Below are positions 1 through 8,330 of a stretch of DNA of 64,000 nucleotides, one piece after another. The notes under the pieces are model-generated. The model was given only the letters and a program-made list of their open reading frames with translations. It was not told where the DNA came from and searched no databases. The translations under genes were made by a program, and so were the position numbers. Origin of the DNA: Candidatus Jettenia caeni (GTDB lineage: Bacteria; Planctomycetota; Brocadiia; Brocadiales; Brocadiaceae); contig BAFH01000004.1 of assembly GCA_000296795.1 (NCBI GenBank), forward strand, positions 186,001 through 250,000. The letters run 5' to 3'. Every line of letters starts with the position of its first letter. Positions within the stretch are counted from its first letter, which is position 1.

Positions 1-40
1 GTCGCATATCAACAAATTCCCCTCCTTCGATTAGCGTATT

Positions 41-439
41 AACAAATTCCCCTCCCTCGACGGGAGGGGTTAGGGGAGGGTGCCTCAATCAATGCCTTTC
101 TTATAACATCCCATACTCCCTGCGTATTTTTCAAAACTTCATTATTCCAGAATCTTAAGACTTTAAAGCCTTGTCCTTCAAACCACCGAGTTGGCTTCCA
201 TCAACCTCCACGATAATTCTTTTCTCATAACAGACAAAATCTGCTACGTAATTACCAATAGGTTCTTGTCTTCTAAATTTAAAACCTTCTAACTGTTTTC
301 CTCTCAAATATCTCCAGAGTCTTTTTTCTGCACTAGTAGGTCGTTTTCTGAGAATTTTAGCTCTATGCCGTAGTTCTTTTTTCAATTCTGAGTCACCCCC
401 ACCTTAATCCTCCCCCGTCGAGGGGGAGGAAATTTTGTT
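41..439. repeat. Inverted repeat pair bracketing the DUF559 relic
   Basis: A GC-rich segment at 41-82 (core CCTCCCTCGACGGGAGG) reappears inverted at 394-439. A partial third copy sits at 11-30. Together they behave like terminal inverted repeats around the broken DUF559 gene. The same type of paired element, with Cs on one arm and Gs on the other, recurs at 4768-4842, 4957-5036, 10362-10500, 19806-19912 and 35441-35536. That the pair marks a mobile unit is inference; no target duplication was identified. Confidence 0.7.
48..385 (-). pseudogene. DUF559 endonuclease-like protein, broken by a deletion
   Basis: The start (385) and the first ~65 residues match the DUF559 family (Vsr/PD-(D/E)XK-like): RPTSAEKRLWRYLRG, then FRRQEPIGNYVADFVC and VEVDGSQ. 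The frame then stops at 155. The conserved C-terminal part is present in another frame directly after it (RWFEGQGFKVLRFWNNEVL), so roughly 15 codons are missing and the frame is shifted at about 175-195. The C-terminal frame runs on into the flanking GC-rich repeat before stopping near 48. Family members are usually about 115-130 residues. Their biochemical role is not established. Confidence 0.75.
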
Positions 440-492
440 ATCACAATCTTCCACTTTTCGCCGCGATCTTCCACCTTGTTTCCTGAAGGGCT

Positions 493-681
493 TTAATCTT
501 TATCCTCAACAGGAATATCTTCAGGCTGGATCCAGATAATCTTGCCATCTTTCCATGATACAACGGGATTGCCTGCTTTTTTATGTTTTAAGAGTGCCTC
601 TTTTACAGCTTATTGTAAAGCTTCATCTATTTCACGGCCATTACTGAAAAATTCATCAATACTCTTTTTTGTTTTACTCAT
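493..681 (-). pseudogene. Small hypothetical protein with a nonsense codon
   Basis: An ATG at 681 opens a 62-residue reading frame beginning MSKTKKSIDEFFSNGREIDE and ending WKDGKIIWIQPEDIPVEDKD. It is interrupted by a TAA at 610-612 (codon 24). Sequence on both sides of the stop looks like one small acidic protein, so a single point change is the simplest explanation. Size and style resemble small antitoxin-like or chaperone-like proteins, but I do not recognise the family. No partner toxin gene is visible: the IS5-type element begins 36 bases upstream of the start. Confidence 0.5.
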
Positions 682-717
682 AATATTTCTCTCTCATCAT
701 ATTCCATAAGTCAGTAT

Positions 718-1868
718 GGCTTTGTTGCACAAAGCCGGATAAATATCTGATATACTAAGAGAATAAGGGAAAGAGTACCATAAATTATTTTGTAGGATAA
801 GTATATCAGTATGAAGCAACAGAAACGGGACGTAAAGAAACTAGCAGGAACAGATAAAAGGCCGCTCCAAGAACAGAAAAAGAAGAAATCAAAGAAGGAC
901 TACCGGGTAAGAAACTGGTCAGAGTATACAGAGGCATTAAGACAAAGAGGGTCTCTTGATGTATGGATAGATGAGGGGGTACAAGAGAAATGGAATGCAG
1001 AGCCAACGGGCCAAAGAGGGTCTCCCCCTACGTATAGTGATCTGGCCATAACATCAACGCTTCAGTTGGGTATCGTATTTCATCAAAGACTTCGTCAAAC
1101 AGAAGGATTAGTCAAATCACTGTTTCGGCTCATGAATATCCCTCTGAAGGTTCCTGATTATTCAACCCTGTCTCGAAGAGGTGAAACAGTGGGAATTTCT
1201 TTAGCGAAAGAGAAGAAAGAGAATCTGGTATTAGTCCTTGATAGCAGTGGGTTAAAGGTCTATGGGGAAGGGGAATGGAAGGTAAGACAGCATGGATATA
1301 CCAAGAGAAGAACATGGAGAAAGATTCATTTGTCCATTACTCCTGATGGAGAGATAAGAGCACAAGAGCTTACCGAGAATAGTACTGGTGATTCAGAGGT
1401 AGTAGATAAGCTTCTAAGCCAGGAAGAGTCAAGGATTGATACCTTTGCCGGTGATGGCTCCTATGATAAGAGGAAGGTCTATGAGAGTTGTAAGAGAAGA
1501 GGGATTCTCAGAATACTTATTCCTCCGAGGAAGGATGCAAAGATATGGCAGCATGGCAACTGCAGTACAGAGCCACATGTCCGAGATGAGACGATAAGGC
1601 ATATCAGAAGAACTTCCCTAAGACAGTGGAAAGAGCGTGTTGGTTACCACGTCCGCTCTCTGGTTGAGAATGCGATATTTCGATTCAAAATCATCTTTGG
1701 CGATAGGCTTTATGCCAGAAATCTTGCTCAACAAAGAACAGAAGTAGGTATCAAGGCATCTGTTTTAAACCGTATGATGAAATTAGGAATGCCGGAAAGT
1801 TATGCGATCTCATAAATTGCATACTACAGGGAAAAACTGCTTTTTTATCGGATTTGTGCAACAAAGCC
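718..1868 (+). mobile_element. IS5-family (IS903-like) insertion sequence, copy 1
   Basis: A 1151-bp element bounded by inverted ends that begin GGCTTTGTTGCACAAA. It is the same length as the copy at 49938-51088, and the two transposases differ at two residues. Unlike copy 2, the flanks do not match (left ...GTCAGTAT, right GACTCCAAT), so there is no target duplication here. The right flank runs straight into the middle of an IS4-type transposase gene whose 5' part is missing. A deletion or recombination at this copy after insertion is the likeliest history. Confidence 0.9.
811..1815 (+). CDS. IS5-family DDE transposase (IS903 group)
   Basis: 334 residues. The N-terminal half carries the family pattern VRNWSEYTEALRQRGSLDVW followed by LRQTEGLVKSLFRLM and VPDYSTLSRR. 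The catalytic core shows LDSSGLKVYGEGEW (first Asp), TFAGDGSYDKRKVYE (second Asp) and the Y...R...E helix region GYHVRSLVENAIFRFK (Glu). The basic, Lys-rich N terminus is probably DNA-binding. It appears intact and differs from the copy at 50031-51035 only by Ile/Thr and Val/Phe changes near the C terminus. Confidence 0.92.
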   Translation: MKQQKRDVKKLAGTDKRPLQEQKKKKSKKDYRVRNWSEYTEALRQRGSLDVWIDEGVQEKWNAEPTGQRGSPPTYSDLAITSTLQLGIVFHQRLRQTEGLVKSLFRLMNIPLKVPDYSTLSRRGETVGISLAKEKKENLVLVLDSSGLKVYGEGEWKVRQHGYTKRRTWRKIHLSITPDGEIRAQELTENSTGDSEVVDKLLSQEESRIDTFAGDGSYDKRKVYESCKRRGILRILIPPRKDAKIWQHGNCSTEPHVRDETIRHIRRTSLRQWKERVGYHVRSLVENAIFRFKIIFGDRLYARNLAQQRTEVGIKASVLNRMMKLGMPESYAIS

Positions 1869-2444
1869 GACTCCAATCGAAAGATTACCATCAAGGGATA
1901 CACCCGGCATACTGCTGATTTTAAGAAAGAATACTTACCAGCCCTTAAAAAGATATCCATTTCTTGTAATGGACGAAAAAATACTTTAAAAGTTATGTCA
2001 ATCAGCGCTGAAGTATCAAAGGTTGGCCCTGCCACCGTAGTGCTCTCTCAGCGTGATCGTCAAACCCTTGCCCTTATAGGTGTTGGTAAAAGACTTTCTC
2101 TCAGAGCAATCTGTTATGCCTATCTCTTGCGATGGAGAATAGAGATTCTCTTTAAGGAACTCAAACAGTATCTGCATTTTGGCTCGTATCATTGCAGAGA
2201 TTTTGAAGCTTATATGAACCATATTCTTTTGGTGATTCTGGCATATAACATTCTGAAGTCTCTGTATCCAAAATTTTCAATTGCTGAAGCGAAAAAACAG
2301 GTAAGTCAGTCTTCCCAAGCAGTATTTTTGTACGAACTGAAGCATGACTTAACAAAATTTCACGGCAATAGAATCGTTAAGAACAAGATTTTTCAGGCTC
2401 TCTCAGCCATGACTGCCATCTTTCCCTTATCTATGGCTGGTTAG
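1869..2444 (+). pseudogene. IS4-type transposase, 3' fragment
   Basis: About 190 codons matching the C-terminal half of the 396-residue transposase at 40064-41254, starting at SNRKITIKGYTRHTADFKKE. The fragment keeps the IS4 signature YLLRWRIEILFKELK (Y-2-R-3-E-6-K), so the last catalytic Glu is present. The upstream catalytic residues are lost. An ATG inside the IS5 end (1854) could by chance give a fusion beginning MCNKADSNRK, but this is unlikely to be functional. Confidence 0.88.
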
Positions 2445-2479
2445 CACGATTTTTGTCTGGTTTATGCGCAACTTATGTG
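1869..2479 (+). mobile_element. Truncated IS4-type element (3' part)
   Basis: This is the 3' end of the element found complete at 40029-41424 (opposite strand there). It includes the outer end CTTATGTG at 2472-2479. Everything upstream of the transposase sequence GACTCCAATCGAAAG is missing and replaced by IS5 copy 1. The remaining coding part shows only scattered changes against the intact copy, so the truncation looks fairly recent. Confidence 0.88.
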
Positions 2480-2488
2480 TAGTAATAC

Positions 2489-2997
2489 AAGCTCCGTAGG
2501 AGCGGCCTGTTCATTCTATCCACTCAAACAAATATTTTTTATCATATTTGATTTCGTATTTCTTCAAAAAATCAAGATATTCTTCCTTGAAGGTTTTCTT
2601 TTTGTGATGTTCCTCCTGATGGAGGATGTATTTGATAACGGCGTCTATATGGCTTCTGGAATAAGAGAACGCCCCAAACCCCTCCTGCCAATTGAATTTT
2701 CCCGGCACCCATCTGTTATCATTGATGAAATTTGAAGAGCCGGCTTTTATGTCTCTTACCAAATCAGAAATTGCAATGGATGGTTTTAACCCAACCAGCA
2801 AATGGGTATGATCGGGCATGCAAAAAATGGATAACATTTTGTGTTCGCGGTTTTGCACAATGCCCGTGATGTATTTATGCAACTCCTCCCGATGCCGGCT
2901 TTGAATTAAATTCAGTCTGTCTTTTACGGCAAAGACAATTTGAATGTAAATTTGTGAATAGGTATTAGGCATGACACAGGCCGCTCCTACGGAGCTT
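2489..2997. repeat. 22-bp inverted repeat bracketing a REP-type transposase
   Basis: The sequence at 2489-2510 (AAGCTCCGTAGGAGCGGCCT...) is repeated as its exact reverse complement at 2976-2997. Each arm contains a small palindrome around CTCCGTAGGAG. The pair encloses the transposase gene at 2511-2972 with almost no spare sequence. This is the arrangement expected of a REP-associated tyrosine transposase with its REP sequences. Confidence 0.8.
2511..2972 (-). CDS. REP-associated (IS200-like, Y1) tyrosine transposase
   Basis: 153 residues of the IS200/IS605 Y1 transposase fold. The metal-binding HUH motif is seen as MPDHTHLLVGL near residue 55. The catalytic Tyr region lies near residue 115 (SRSHIDAVIKYILHQEEHH). 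The N terminus, MPNTYSQIYIQIVFAVKDR, is typical of small 'TnpA-like' RAYT proteins. Such proteins act on single-stranded DNA with hairpins and are thought to disperse REP palindromes. Its stop codon touches the left repeat and its start lies three bases from the right repeat. It is full length. Confidence 0.88.
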   Translation of the reverse strand: MPNTYSQIYIQIVFAVKDRLNLIQSRHREELHKYITGIVQNREHKMLSIFCMPDHTHLLVGLKPSIAISDLVRDIKAGSSNFINDNRWVPGKFNWQEGFGAFSYSRSHIDAVIKYILHQEEHHKKKTFKEEYLDFLKKYEIKYDKKYLFEWIE

Positions 2998-3237
2998 TCC
3001 TTTTCTTTTTGTATTGATTTCTACAAACAGGTCGCCCCTGCCGGGCTGTAAAGAGATTCATCGATATTCTTACATAAATATAGTAATGTTAAAAAAAATG
3101 TCGCTTTTATCGTCTTCAAAAGCCCTTTATTTCCCAGCAAAATTTGCTATGCTATGTGACATTTTGTTTTGAGATCACTATAATAGCGATATTGTATCTC
3201 ATGTGCTTTGAATTAATTGGGCAAACAGCTTGTTGCC

Positions 3238-3496
3238 TAATATTTGTTTCCAATTGCGAAACAGGTTGTTTCGCAATCGTGCTTTTCTGATTGAAACATA
3301 AATTCTACCGGAAATCTTTCGATGTTGCGTCTTACCGCCTGATTCAACGCTTTTACCTCTATCCGTTACAGTTCCGCCAGATTGCTATCAATCATCACCT
3401 GAAGGCCTCTGATTGTATAGATGCATGATTGAATTCTGTCGGATTTATGGCATCGTATTTTGCGATACCTTTTTCATTAGATCCTATATTACTCAT
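3238..3496 (-). pseudogene. ORF6N-domain protein relic
   Basis: An ATG at 3496 opens MSNIGSNEKGIAKYDAINPT. After a frameshift near 3418 the conserved ORF6N pattern follows: IYTIRGLQVMIDSNLAEL, a TAA where the family has Tyr, then IEVKALNQAVRRNIERFP and EFMF. The rest of the domain is gone, replaced by two short palindromes (3218-3264). ORF6N/KilA-N proteins are DNA-binding accessory genes often found in restriction operons and phages. This one lies just downstream of the YhcG-type nuclease, which fits that context. Confidence 0.68.
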
Positions 3497-3512
3497 ACCA
3501 TCTTCACCTTCT

Positions 3513-4541
3513 TCACTTATCAACGCCACCCAATTCCGCTTCAATCTCTTCAATACTAGGCAGAGAGGATTTAAACTCATCGGGCAGGCTTCTGGTGATG
3601 CTATATTCGCTTACGCCAATAGGCTTGTGAACATCCTTCAGCGCATATTCCACAACGGTATTGTTTTTTGATTTGCAGATCAAAATGCCGATAGTGGGAT
3701 TATCCTGTTCTGTTTTCAAAATACCATCAACTGCAGAAATATAGAAATTGAGTTTTCCTGCAAACTCAGGTTTGAACTTCGATGCCTTGAGTTCAATTAC
3801 CACATAACAATGTAATCGGACATGGTAGAATAGCAGATCAACAAAGAACTCATCACCGTCAACTTCCAGTCTGAACTGTCTGCCGATGTAAGAAAAACCT
3901 GCTCCTAATTCCAACAAAAATCTGGTGACATGATTGATCAGGGCATCTTCCAGTTCTTTTTCATCGTGCTTTTGTTGCAACATCAAAAAATCAAAGTTAT
4001 AAGGGTCTTTGAGAGTTTGATGTGCTAAATCAGAATGTGGTGCAGGTAAGGTGGTCTGAAAGTTTGTTATAGCCTTGCCTTCGCGCGAGTATAGGTTGCT
4101 TTCAATATGATGAGTCAGAACCGCCCGCGACCAGTTGTTCTGGATTGTTTTTTGAACATAAAAAATCGCTTCGTTGATGTTTTTGCACCTGGTTATAATC
4201 GTAATATTATGTCCCCATGGGATTTGCGTTGTTTGGCCAACAACCTGTTGGCTTTTTTCAAAGAAAAGATACCATTGCCGCATGTATTTCAGATTAGAGA
4301 GCGAAAATCCCTTCATACCAGGAAATTCTTTTTGCAAATCCCGGCTCATCTGGCCGATAAAGTCATCACCCCATGCGGTTTCTTTTTGTTTGGCAACCAT
4401 TCGTTCAGCCAAATCCCAGTATAGACGCAAAAGCCCCTGGTTGACCGCAACAGCCGCTTTGATCTGCGCAGATTGAATACGTTGTTTTATCTCCTGAATA
4501 AACCGCTTGTAATCATTGGTTTTAATGATATTGCTTTTCAT
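3513..4541 (-). CDS. YhcG/DUF1016-family PD-(D/E)XK nuclease-domain protein
   Basis: 342 residues. The N-terminal DUF1016_N part has INQ-like [14 protein letters not shown] and the helical segment [19 protein letters not shown]. The C-terminal nuclease-like domain shows [21 protein letters not shown] and then [15 protein letters not shown]. These give the D...ExK pattern of the PD-(D/E)XK fold (about residues 220-260). The start codon overlaps the stop of hsdM by 4 bases, so the two are translated together. YhcG-type genes are common passengers in type I restriction loci; their function is not firmly established. The gene looks intact. Confidence 0.88.
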   Translation of the reverse strand: MKSNIIKTNDYKRFIQEIKQRIQSAQIKAAVAVNQGLLRLYWDLAERMVAKQKETAWGDDFIGQMSRDLQKEFPGMKGFSLSNLKYMRQWYLFFEKSQQVVGQTTQIPWGHNITIITRCKNINEAIFYVQKTIQNNWSRAVLTHHIESNLYSREGKAITNFQTTLPAPHSDLAHQTLKDPYNFDFLMLQQKHDEKELEDALINHVTRFLLELGAGFSYIGRQFRLEVDGDEFFVDLLFYHVRLHCYVVIELKASKFKPEFAGKLNFYISAVDGILKTEQDNPTIGILICKSKNNTVVEYALKDVHKPIGVSEYSITRSLPDEFKSSLPSIEEIEAELGGVDK

Positions 4542-6232
4542 ACCAGCTTTACCTTTTTCAGGTTTTCCTTTATCAGCGTATTCAGTTTCTCTTCCTCTTT
4601 CAACTGTTCTTCAAATTCCTTCTTCAAACTGGTAAAACGCTCATTAAAATCAAAATCATCCTCATCGTCAGGCAAACCGACATACCTTCCAGGTGTGAGT
4701 ACATAATCAAGTTCTCGCACGCGTTCAATGGATGCGGAATTACAGAAGCCCCTGATGTCTTGATAGACACCCTCACCCCCGCCTCTCCCAGAGGGAGAGG
4801 GGCTTTTGTTCTCCTCCTTTTGGGAGGAGTTAGAGGAGGGTGAAGATTTCCATGTATGATAAGTATTGGCAATCTTCATGATATCTTCAGACGAAAGCTC
4901 CCGTGTTCTCCGGTTTATCAAATGACCAATGTTGCGGGCGTCAATGAAAAGGATTTCACCCTCTCTTCCACCCTCTCTTCTGTCTCTCCCAAAGGGAGAG
5001 AAACTTCCCGCCTTTTGGGAGGGATTGAGGGAGGGTTCGGCGCGGCCGCGCCGAATAAACCAGAGGCAGGCGGGGATCTGGGTATTCAGGAACAGCTTGG
5101 CAGGAAGATTGACAATGCAATCAACCAAACGTGCTTCGATTAATGCCTTGCGGATTTCTCCTTCACCGGAAGTCTTGGAGGTGAGCGAGCCTTTCGCCAG
5201 GACAAAACCGGCAACCCCACTAGGGCTAAGATGATAAAGGAAATGTTGTATCCATGCGTAATTTGCATTGCCGGCCGGTGGTACGCCGTATTTCCATCTC
5301 CCGTCTTTGCGGAGCAGATCGCCGCTCCAGTCGCTGTCATTAAAGGGGGGATTGGCGATAACGAAATCGGCTTTTAAATCTTTGTGAACGTCGTTCAGGA
5401 AGGAACCTTCGTTGTTCCATTTGACCTGTGAACTATCAATGCCTCGAATGGCAAGGTTCATCTTCGCTAGCCGCCAGGTAGTCAAATTACTCTCCTGCCC
5501 GTAAATGGAGATATCGTTCACCTTGCCATGATGGTTAGCAACAAACTTTTCCGACTGAACAAACATACCGCCTGAGCCGCAACAGGGGTCAAACACGCGG
5601 CCTTTATGTGGTTCAAGCATTTCTACCAGTAACTCAACAACACTGCGCGGTGTATAGAACTGCCCGCCCTTCTTTCCTTCGGCAAGGGCAAATTCTCCGA
5701 GAAAGTATTCAAACACATGTCCAAGCACATCGGCGCTGCGGGCTTTTGCATCGCCAAGGGCAATGTTCCCGATAAGGTCTATCAATCCGCCAAGATTCGT
5801 GGGGTCAAGGTTTCCGCGCGCAAAGACCTTTGGCAGCACATCTTTGAGCGATGGATTATCCTTCTCGATAGCATCCATCGCATTATCAACTTCTTTGCCG
5901 ATGGTGGGAAGCTTTGCTTTGGATTGCAGATATGACCAACGGGCAATTTCGGGAACAAAAAAGACATTCTCCGCCTTGTATTCGTCTTTATCTTCCGGGT
6001 CTGCCCCGGCGTATTCACCCTTGCCGTTTTTCAGTCTGGTATGCAAGTCTTCAAAGGCGTCGGAAATGTATCTCAAGAAAATCAAACCGAGCACAATGTG
6101 CTTGTATTCTGCTGCGTCAATATTCTTACGGAGCTTATCTGCTGCCTTCCAAAGTTGCTTTTCAATCGGCTCCCCGCTTATGCGTTGCACGCGGACAGGT
6201 TCTTTTGTGCTATTCTCTTTAATCTTTGCCAT
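4538..6232 (-). CDS. hsdM: Type I restriction-modification methyltransferase subunit M
   Basis: 564 residues. An N-terminal HsdM helical domain ([19 protein letters not shown]) is followed by the N6-adenine methyltransferase core. That core has motif [12 protein letters not shown] near residue 213 and motif IV IANPPF near 293. The conserved tail [10 protein letters not shown]...[12 protein letters not shown] is split by an inserted Ser/Pro/Gly-rich stretch (about residues 399-425). A second insert of the same composition lies near 464-488. Both inserts derive from a palindromic DNA repeat and keep the frame. No specificity (hsdS) or restriction (hsdR) gene is in the window, so the enzyme is probably an orphan and its activity is doubtful. 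Confidence 0.93.
   Translation of the reverse strand: MAKIKENSTKEPVRVQRISGEPIEKQLWKAADKLRKNIDAAEYKHIVLGLIFLRYISDAFEDLHTRLKNGKGEYAGADPEDKDEYKAENVFFVPEIARWSYLQSKAKLPTIGKEVDNAMDAIEKDNPSLKDVLPKVFARGNLDPTNLGGLIDLIGNIALGDAKARSADVLGHVFEYFLGEFALAEGKKGGQFYTPRSVVELLVEMLEPHKGRVFDPCCGSGGMFVQSEKFVANHHGKVNDISIYGQESNLTTWRLAKMNLAIRGIDSSQVKWNNEGSFLNDVHKDLKADFVIANPPFNDSDWSGDLLRKDGRWKYGVPPAGNANYAWIQHFLYHLSPSGVAGFVLAKGSLTSKTSGEGEIRKALIEARLVDCIVNLPAKLFLNTQIPACLWFIRRGRAEPSLNPSQKAGSFSPFGRDRREGGREGEILFIDARNIGHLINRRTRELSSEDIMKIANTYHTWKSSPSSNSSQKEENKSPSPSGRGGGEGVYQDIRGFCNSASIERVRELDYVLTPGRYVGLPDDEDDFDFNERFTSLKKEFEEQLKEEEKLNTLIKENLKKVKLV
4768..4842. repeat. Palindromic GC-rich element inside hsdM (copy 2)
   Basis: 75 bases (25 codons) made of CTCCC/GGGAG arms, starting CACCCTCACCCCCGCC and ending GAGGAGGGTG. 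It is inserted into hsdM without shifting its frame. In the protein it reads [20 protein letters not shown]. The sequence class matches the inverted repeat pair at 41-439. Confidence 0.75.
4957..5036. repeat. Palindromic GC-rich element inside hsdM (copy 1)
   Basis: About 80 bases of the same element family as 4768-4842. It is in the same orientation and the same reading frame, giving [18 protein letters not shown] in HsdM. The shared peptide pattern PSxNxSQK...SPxGR between the two copies shows that both entered in one frame. It sits between the conserved blocks CLWFIRR and [10 protein letters not shown]. Confidence 0.75.
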
Positions 6233-6419
6233 CTTCGTCTCCGGTCAATTATTCAATTTTCTTGCACAGAGGTATTGTTTTATTCATAGGGCTAACTACA
6301 GCATGAGCGGCGAGCAATCATGCAGGAAGGGACTTTCATAATGTCCTAAAATTTATGCATAGTTGCTCGTCCGCTTGGTGTAAAGTTAGATGAATCTTCA
6401 AGATAAACTATCAGGGTAT

Positions 6420-7139
6420 TCAACACCGCCATTTACTCAATAGGTCGCCAATTCTATCGACTGTCAACCTCGCCTGATCTGAGATATTTACGTATGACTC
6501 GTTTATGTTTTTGACAATTTGTTCATAGTTTTTTGCCGATATACTAGAGCTAAATGTTTGGTTAAAATAGAAGCGGTACTGATCAATCTCTTCATTTACA
6601 AGAAACAGTTGAGTTCGGATTTCGAAAATGAACTGCCGAGAGAGTTCATCAAGGACACTGAGTCTTGAAATCCTGGAATCGAGAAGAGGTGTTGTGTGTT
6701 TCTTCAAAGATAGTCCACTATCTTCCTGCTTTTTTGTCAAAGCCGCGACAGTCGATAACTCTTGATCAGTTAGCTTGAGTAGAGATTCAATCGCATTGAG
6801 GAGAGTGACATCACGGTGGATACCTGTGTAACTGATCATGTTTGACTGAATCCATTTTAGCAACTGACGGTCATAGATACCTTTTTTATGAGCAATCAAA
6901 TAGACCATGGCAAGTAGATGGAATCGAAGTGCCTGCAACTCGGTAGTCAAAGCAGTCTTAATCTCTTGCCGTTCCTGTTTACGTTTAGTGAAGTCGACGA
7001 TAATAGGGCTCAACAGGCCCAAAAACCAGCCGGCAAATACTAACAAAATCTTCTCAAAGGTGGCAGAAAGGCATGGGGTCAAATCTTTATTGTTGACAAA
7101 GTATTTTTTTCTGGTATGATTTTGTTGTGGCAAGACCAT
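6420..7139 (-). CDS. Hypothetical protein with one N-terminal membrane segment
   Basis: Up to 239 residues. One hydrophobic segment lies at about residues 29-46 (ILLVFAGWFLGLLSPIIV), followed by a Lys/Arg/Glu-rich stretch and a long alpha-helical cytoplasmic part with coiled-coil character. I do not recognise the family. The first ~23 codons (from 7139) are antisense to the promoter and start of the transposase gene at 7127. They probably arose when that element landed here, so the native start may be lost or be a non-ATG codon near 7070. The gene may therefore be 5'-damaged. Confidence 0.55.
   Translation of the reverse strand: MVLPQQNHTRKKYFVNNKDLTPCLSATFEKILLVFAGWFLGLLSPIIVDFTKRKQERQEIKTALTTELQALRFHLLAMVYLIAHKKGIYDRQLLKWIQSNMISYTGIHRDVTLLNAIESLLKLTDQELSTVAALTKKQEDSGLSLKKHTTPLLDSRISRLSVLDELSRQFIFEIRTQLFLVNEEIDQYRFYFNQTFSSSISAKNYEQIVKNINESYVNISDQARLTVDRIGDLLSKWRC
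7093..7120 (+). promoter_or_regulatory. Sigma70-type promoter of the DnaA-C RAYT gene
   Basis: TTGACA at 7093-7098 and TATGAT at 7115-7120 are separated by 16 bases. The expected transcription start coincides with the GTG start codon at 7127, so the mRNA would be leaderless or nearly so. Confidence 0.65.
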
Positions 7140-8104
7140 TACGAATACAATACGAAGGTGCAGTGTATCATGTAACCTGCCGGGGAAACGAGAAAAAGAC
7201 TATCTTTAAAGACGACTATGATAAGAATATATTTCTTGAGTCATTGAGCGATGGCTTAAAAACATACACGATCATCCTGTATTGCTACGTCCTCATGGAC
7301 AACCACTTCCATCTGCTTTTAGAAACCCCTCTCAGTAATCTCAGTGAATTTATGAGATGGTTTAATATCACCTATACATCTCACTATAATAGAAGACACA
7401 AAAGATCAGGCCATTTGTATCAGGGAAGGTTCAAGAGTATCCTTGTGGAAAAGGAGAGTTATCTGCATATTTTATCCCGATATATCCACTTGAATCCCAT
7501 CAGGACGAAACAACATGAAATGGCATCGTTACCAGAAAAGAAGAAATATTTAAGGAACTACACGTGGAGCAGTCTTTTGGGTTATAAAAACGAATCCCAA
7601 AAAGATATTTTTATTGATTATGCAAAGGTACTTGAGGCATATGGGGGAGAAAACAGGGAAGGAAGGAAATTGTATTGGGAGGCTATCTCTCATGATTTAT
7701 CGATGGGAATTAGTATAAAAGAAAAAGTAATTGGTGGAAGTATTCTTGGAAGTGATACCTTTCTACGCTGGATAAGAGATAGATTTTTACCAGAAAAGTC
7801 CCGGGAAATTCCCGCAGTTAAACGTCTGAGAAAATATACCACAAAAGAGGAAATCATTGAAGCTCTCTGTAAAGAGATGGGAAAAGGTTTTGATGAGATA
7901 AAAAAAGAACATGGCATTATAAGGCAGATAGCCATGGATTTATTGTATCGGGTGGGTGGATTAAAAGGAACCGAGATAGGAAGAATGATGGGTATAGACT
8001 ATAGTACCGTTAGCCAGGGAAGGAAGCGATTACGGGAAAAACTAAAAAGGGACAAGAGCCTTGCTAAAACCATTAAAAAAATCGAAATGGATTTGTCATT
8101 TTGA
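7127..8104 (+). CDS. Y1 transposase fused to a DnaA C-terminal (DnaA box-binding-like) domain
   Basis: 325 residues, GTG start (MARPLRIQYEGAVYHVTCRG). The Y1/HUH part shows VLMDNHFHLLLETP near residue 55 and the catalytic helix SYLHILSRYIHLNPIR. The C-terminal ~75 residues (IAMDLLYRVGGLKGTEIGRM then DYSTVSQGRKRL) match the helix-turn-helix of DnaA domain IV. This is the common 'REP-associated tyrosine transposase with DnaA-C domain' layout. It is intact and has its own promoter. The element's left border may begin near 7076 (GGGGTCAAATCTTTA). Confidence 0.9.
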   Translation: MARPLRIQYEGAVYHVTCRGNEKKTIFKDDYDKNIFLESLSDGLKTYTIILYCYVLMDNHFHLLLETPLSNLSEFMRWFNITYTSHYNRRHKRSGHLYQGRFKSILVEKESYLHILSRYIHLNPIRTKQHEMASLPEKKKYLRNYTWSSLLGYKNESQKDIFIDYAKVLEAYGGENREGRKLYWEAISHDLSMGISIKEKVIGGSILGSDTFLRWIRDRFLPEKSREIPAVKRLRKYTTKEEIIEALCKEMGKGFDEIKKEHGIIRQIAMDLLYRVGGLKGTEIGRMMGIDYSTVSQGRKRLREKLKRDKSLAKTIKKIEMDLSF

Positions 8105-8330
8105 AAGTACTTGAAGAGAAGAGTGGCTATTTGTGACCCGTTATTCCTATCATATTGGACTGGCCCATGCCGGATAGCCAGAATCTCATTCCCTTTGTTT
8201 CCTGTCTGCATTTTCAATAATCTGCAAAGGTGGTATTGATGCGACGAGTAGTTTTTACCTTATGATATTTTTATCAGAGAGCCATGTGCTGATATAAGAC
8301 CTGGCTCAATTTCAACCAGAAGGAGTTTCT

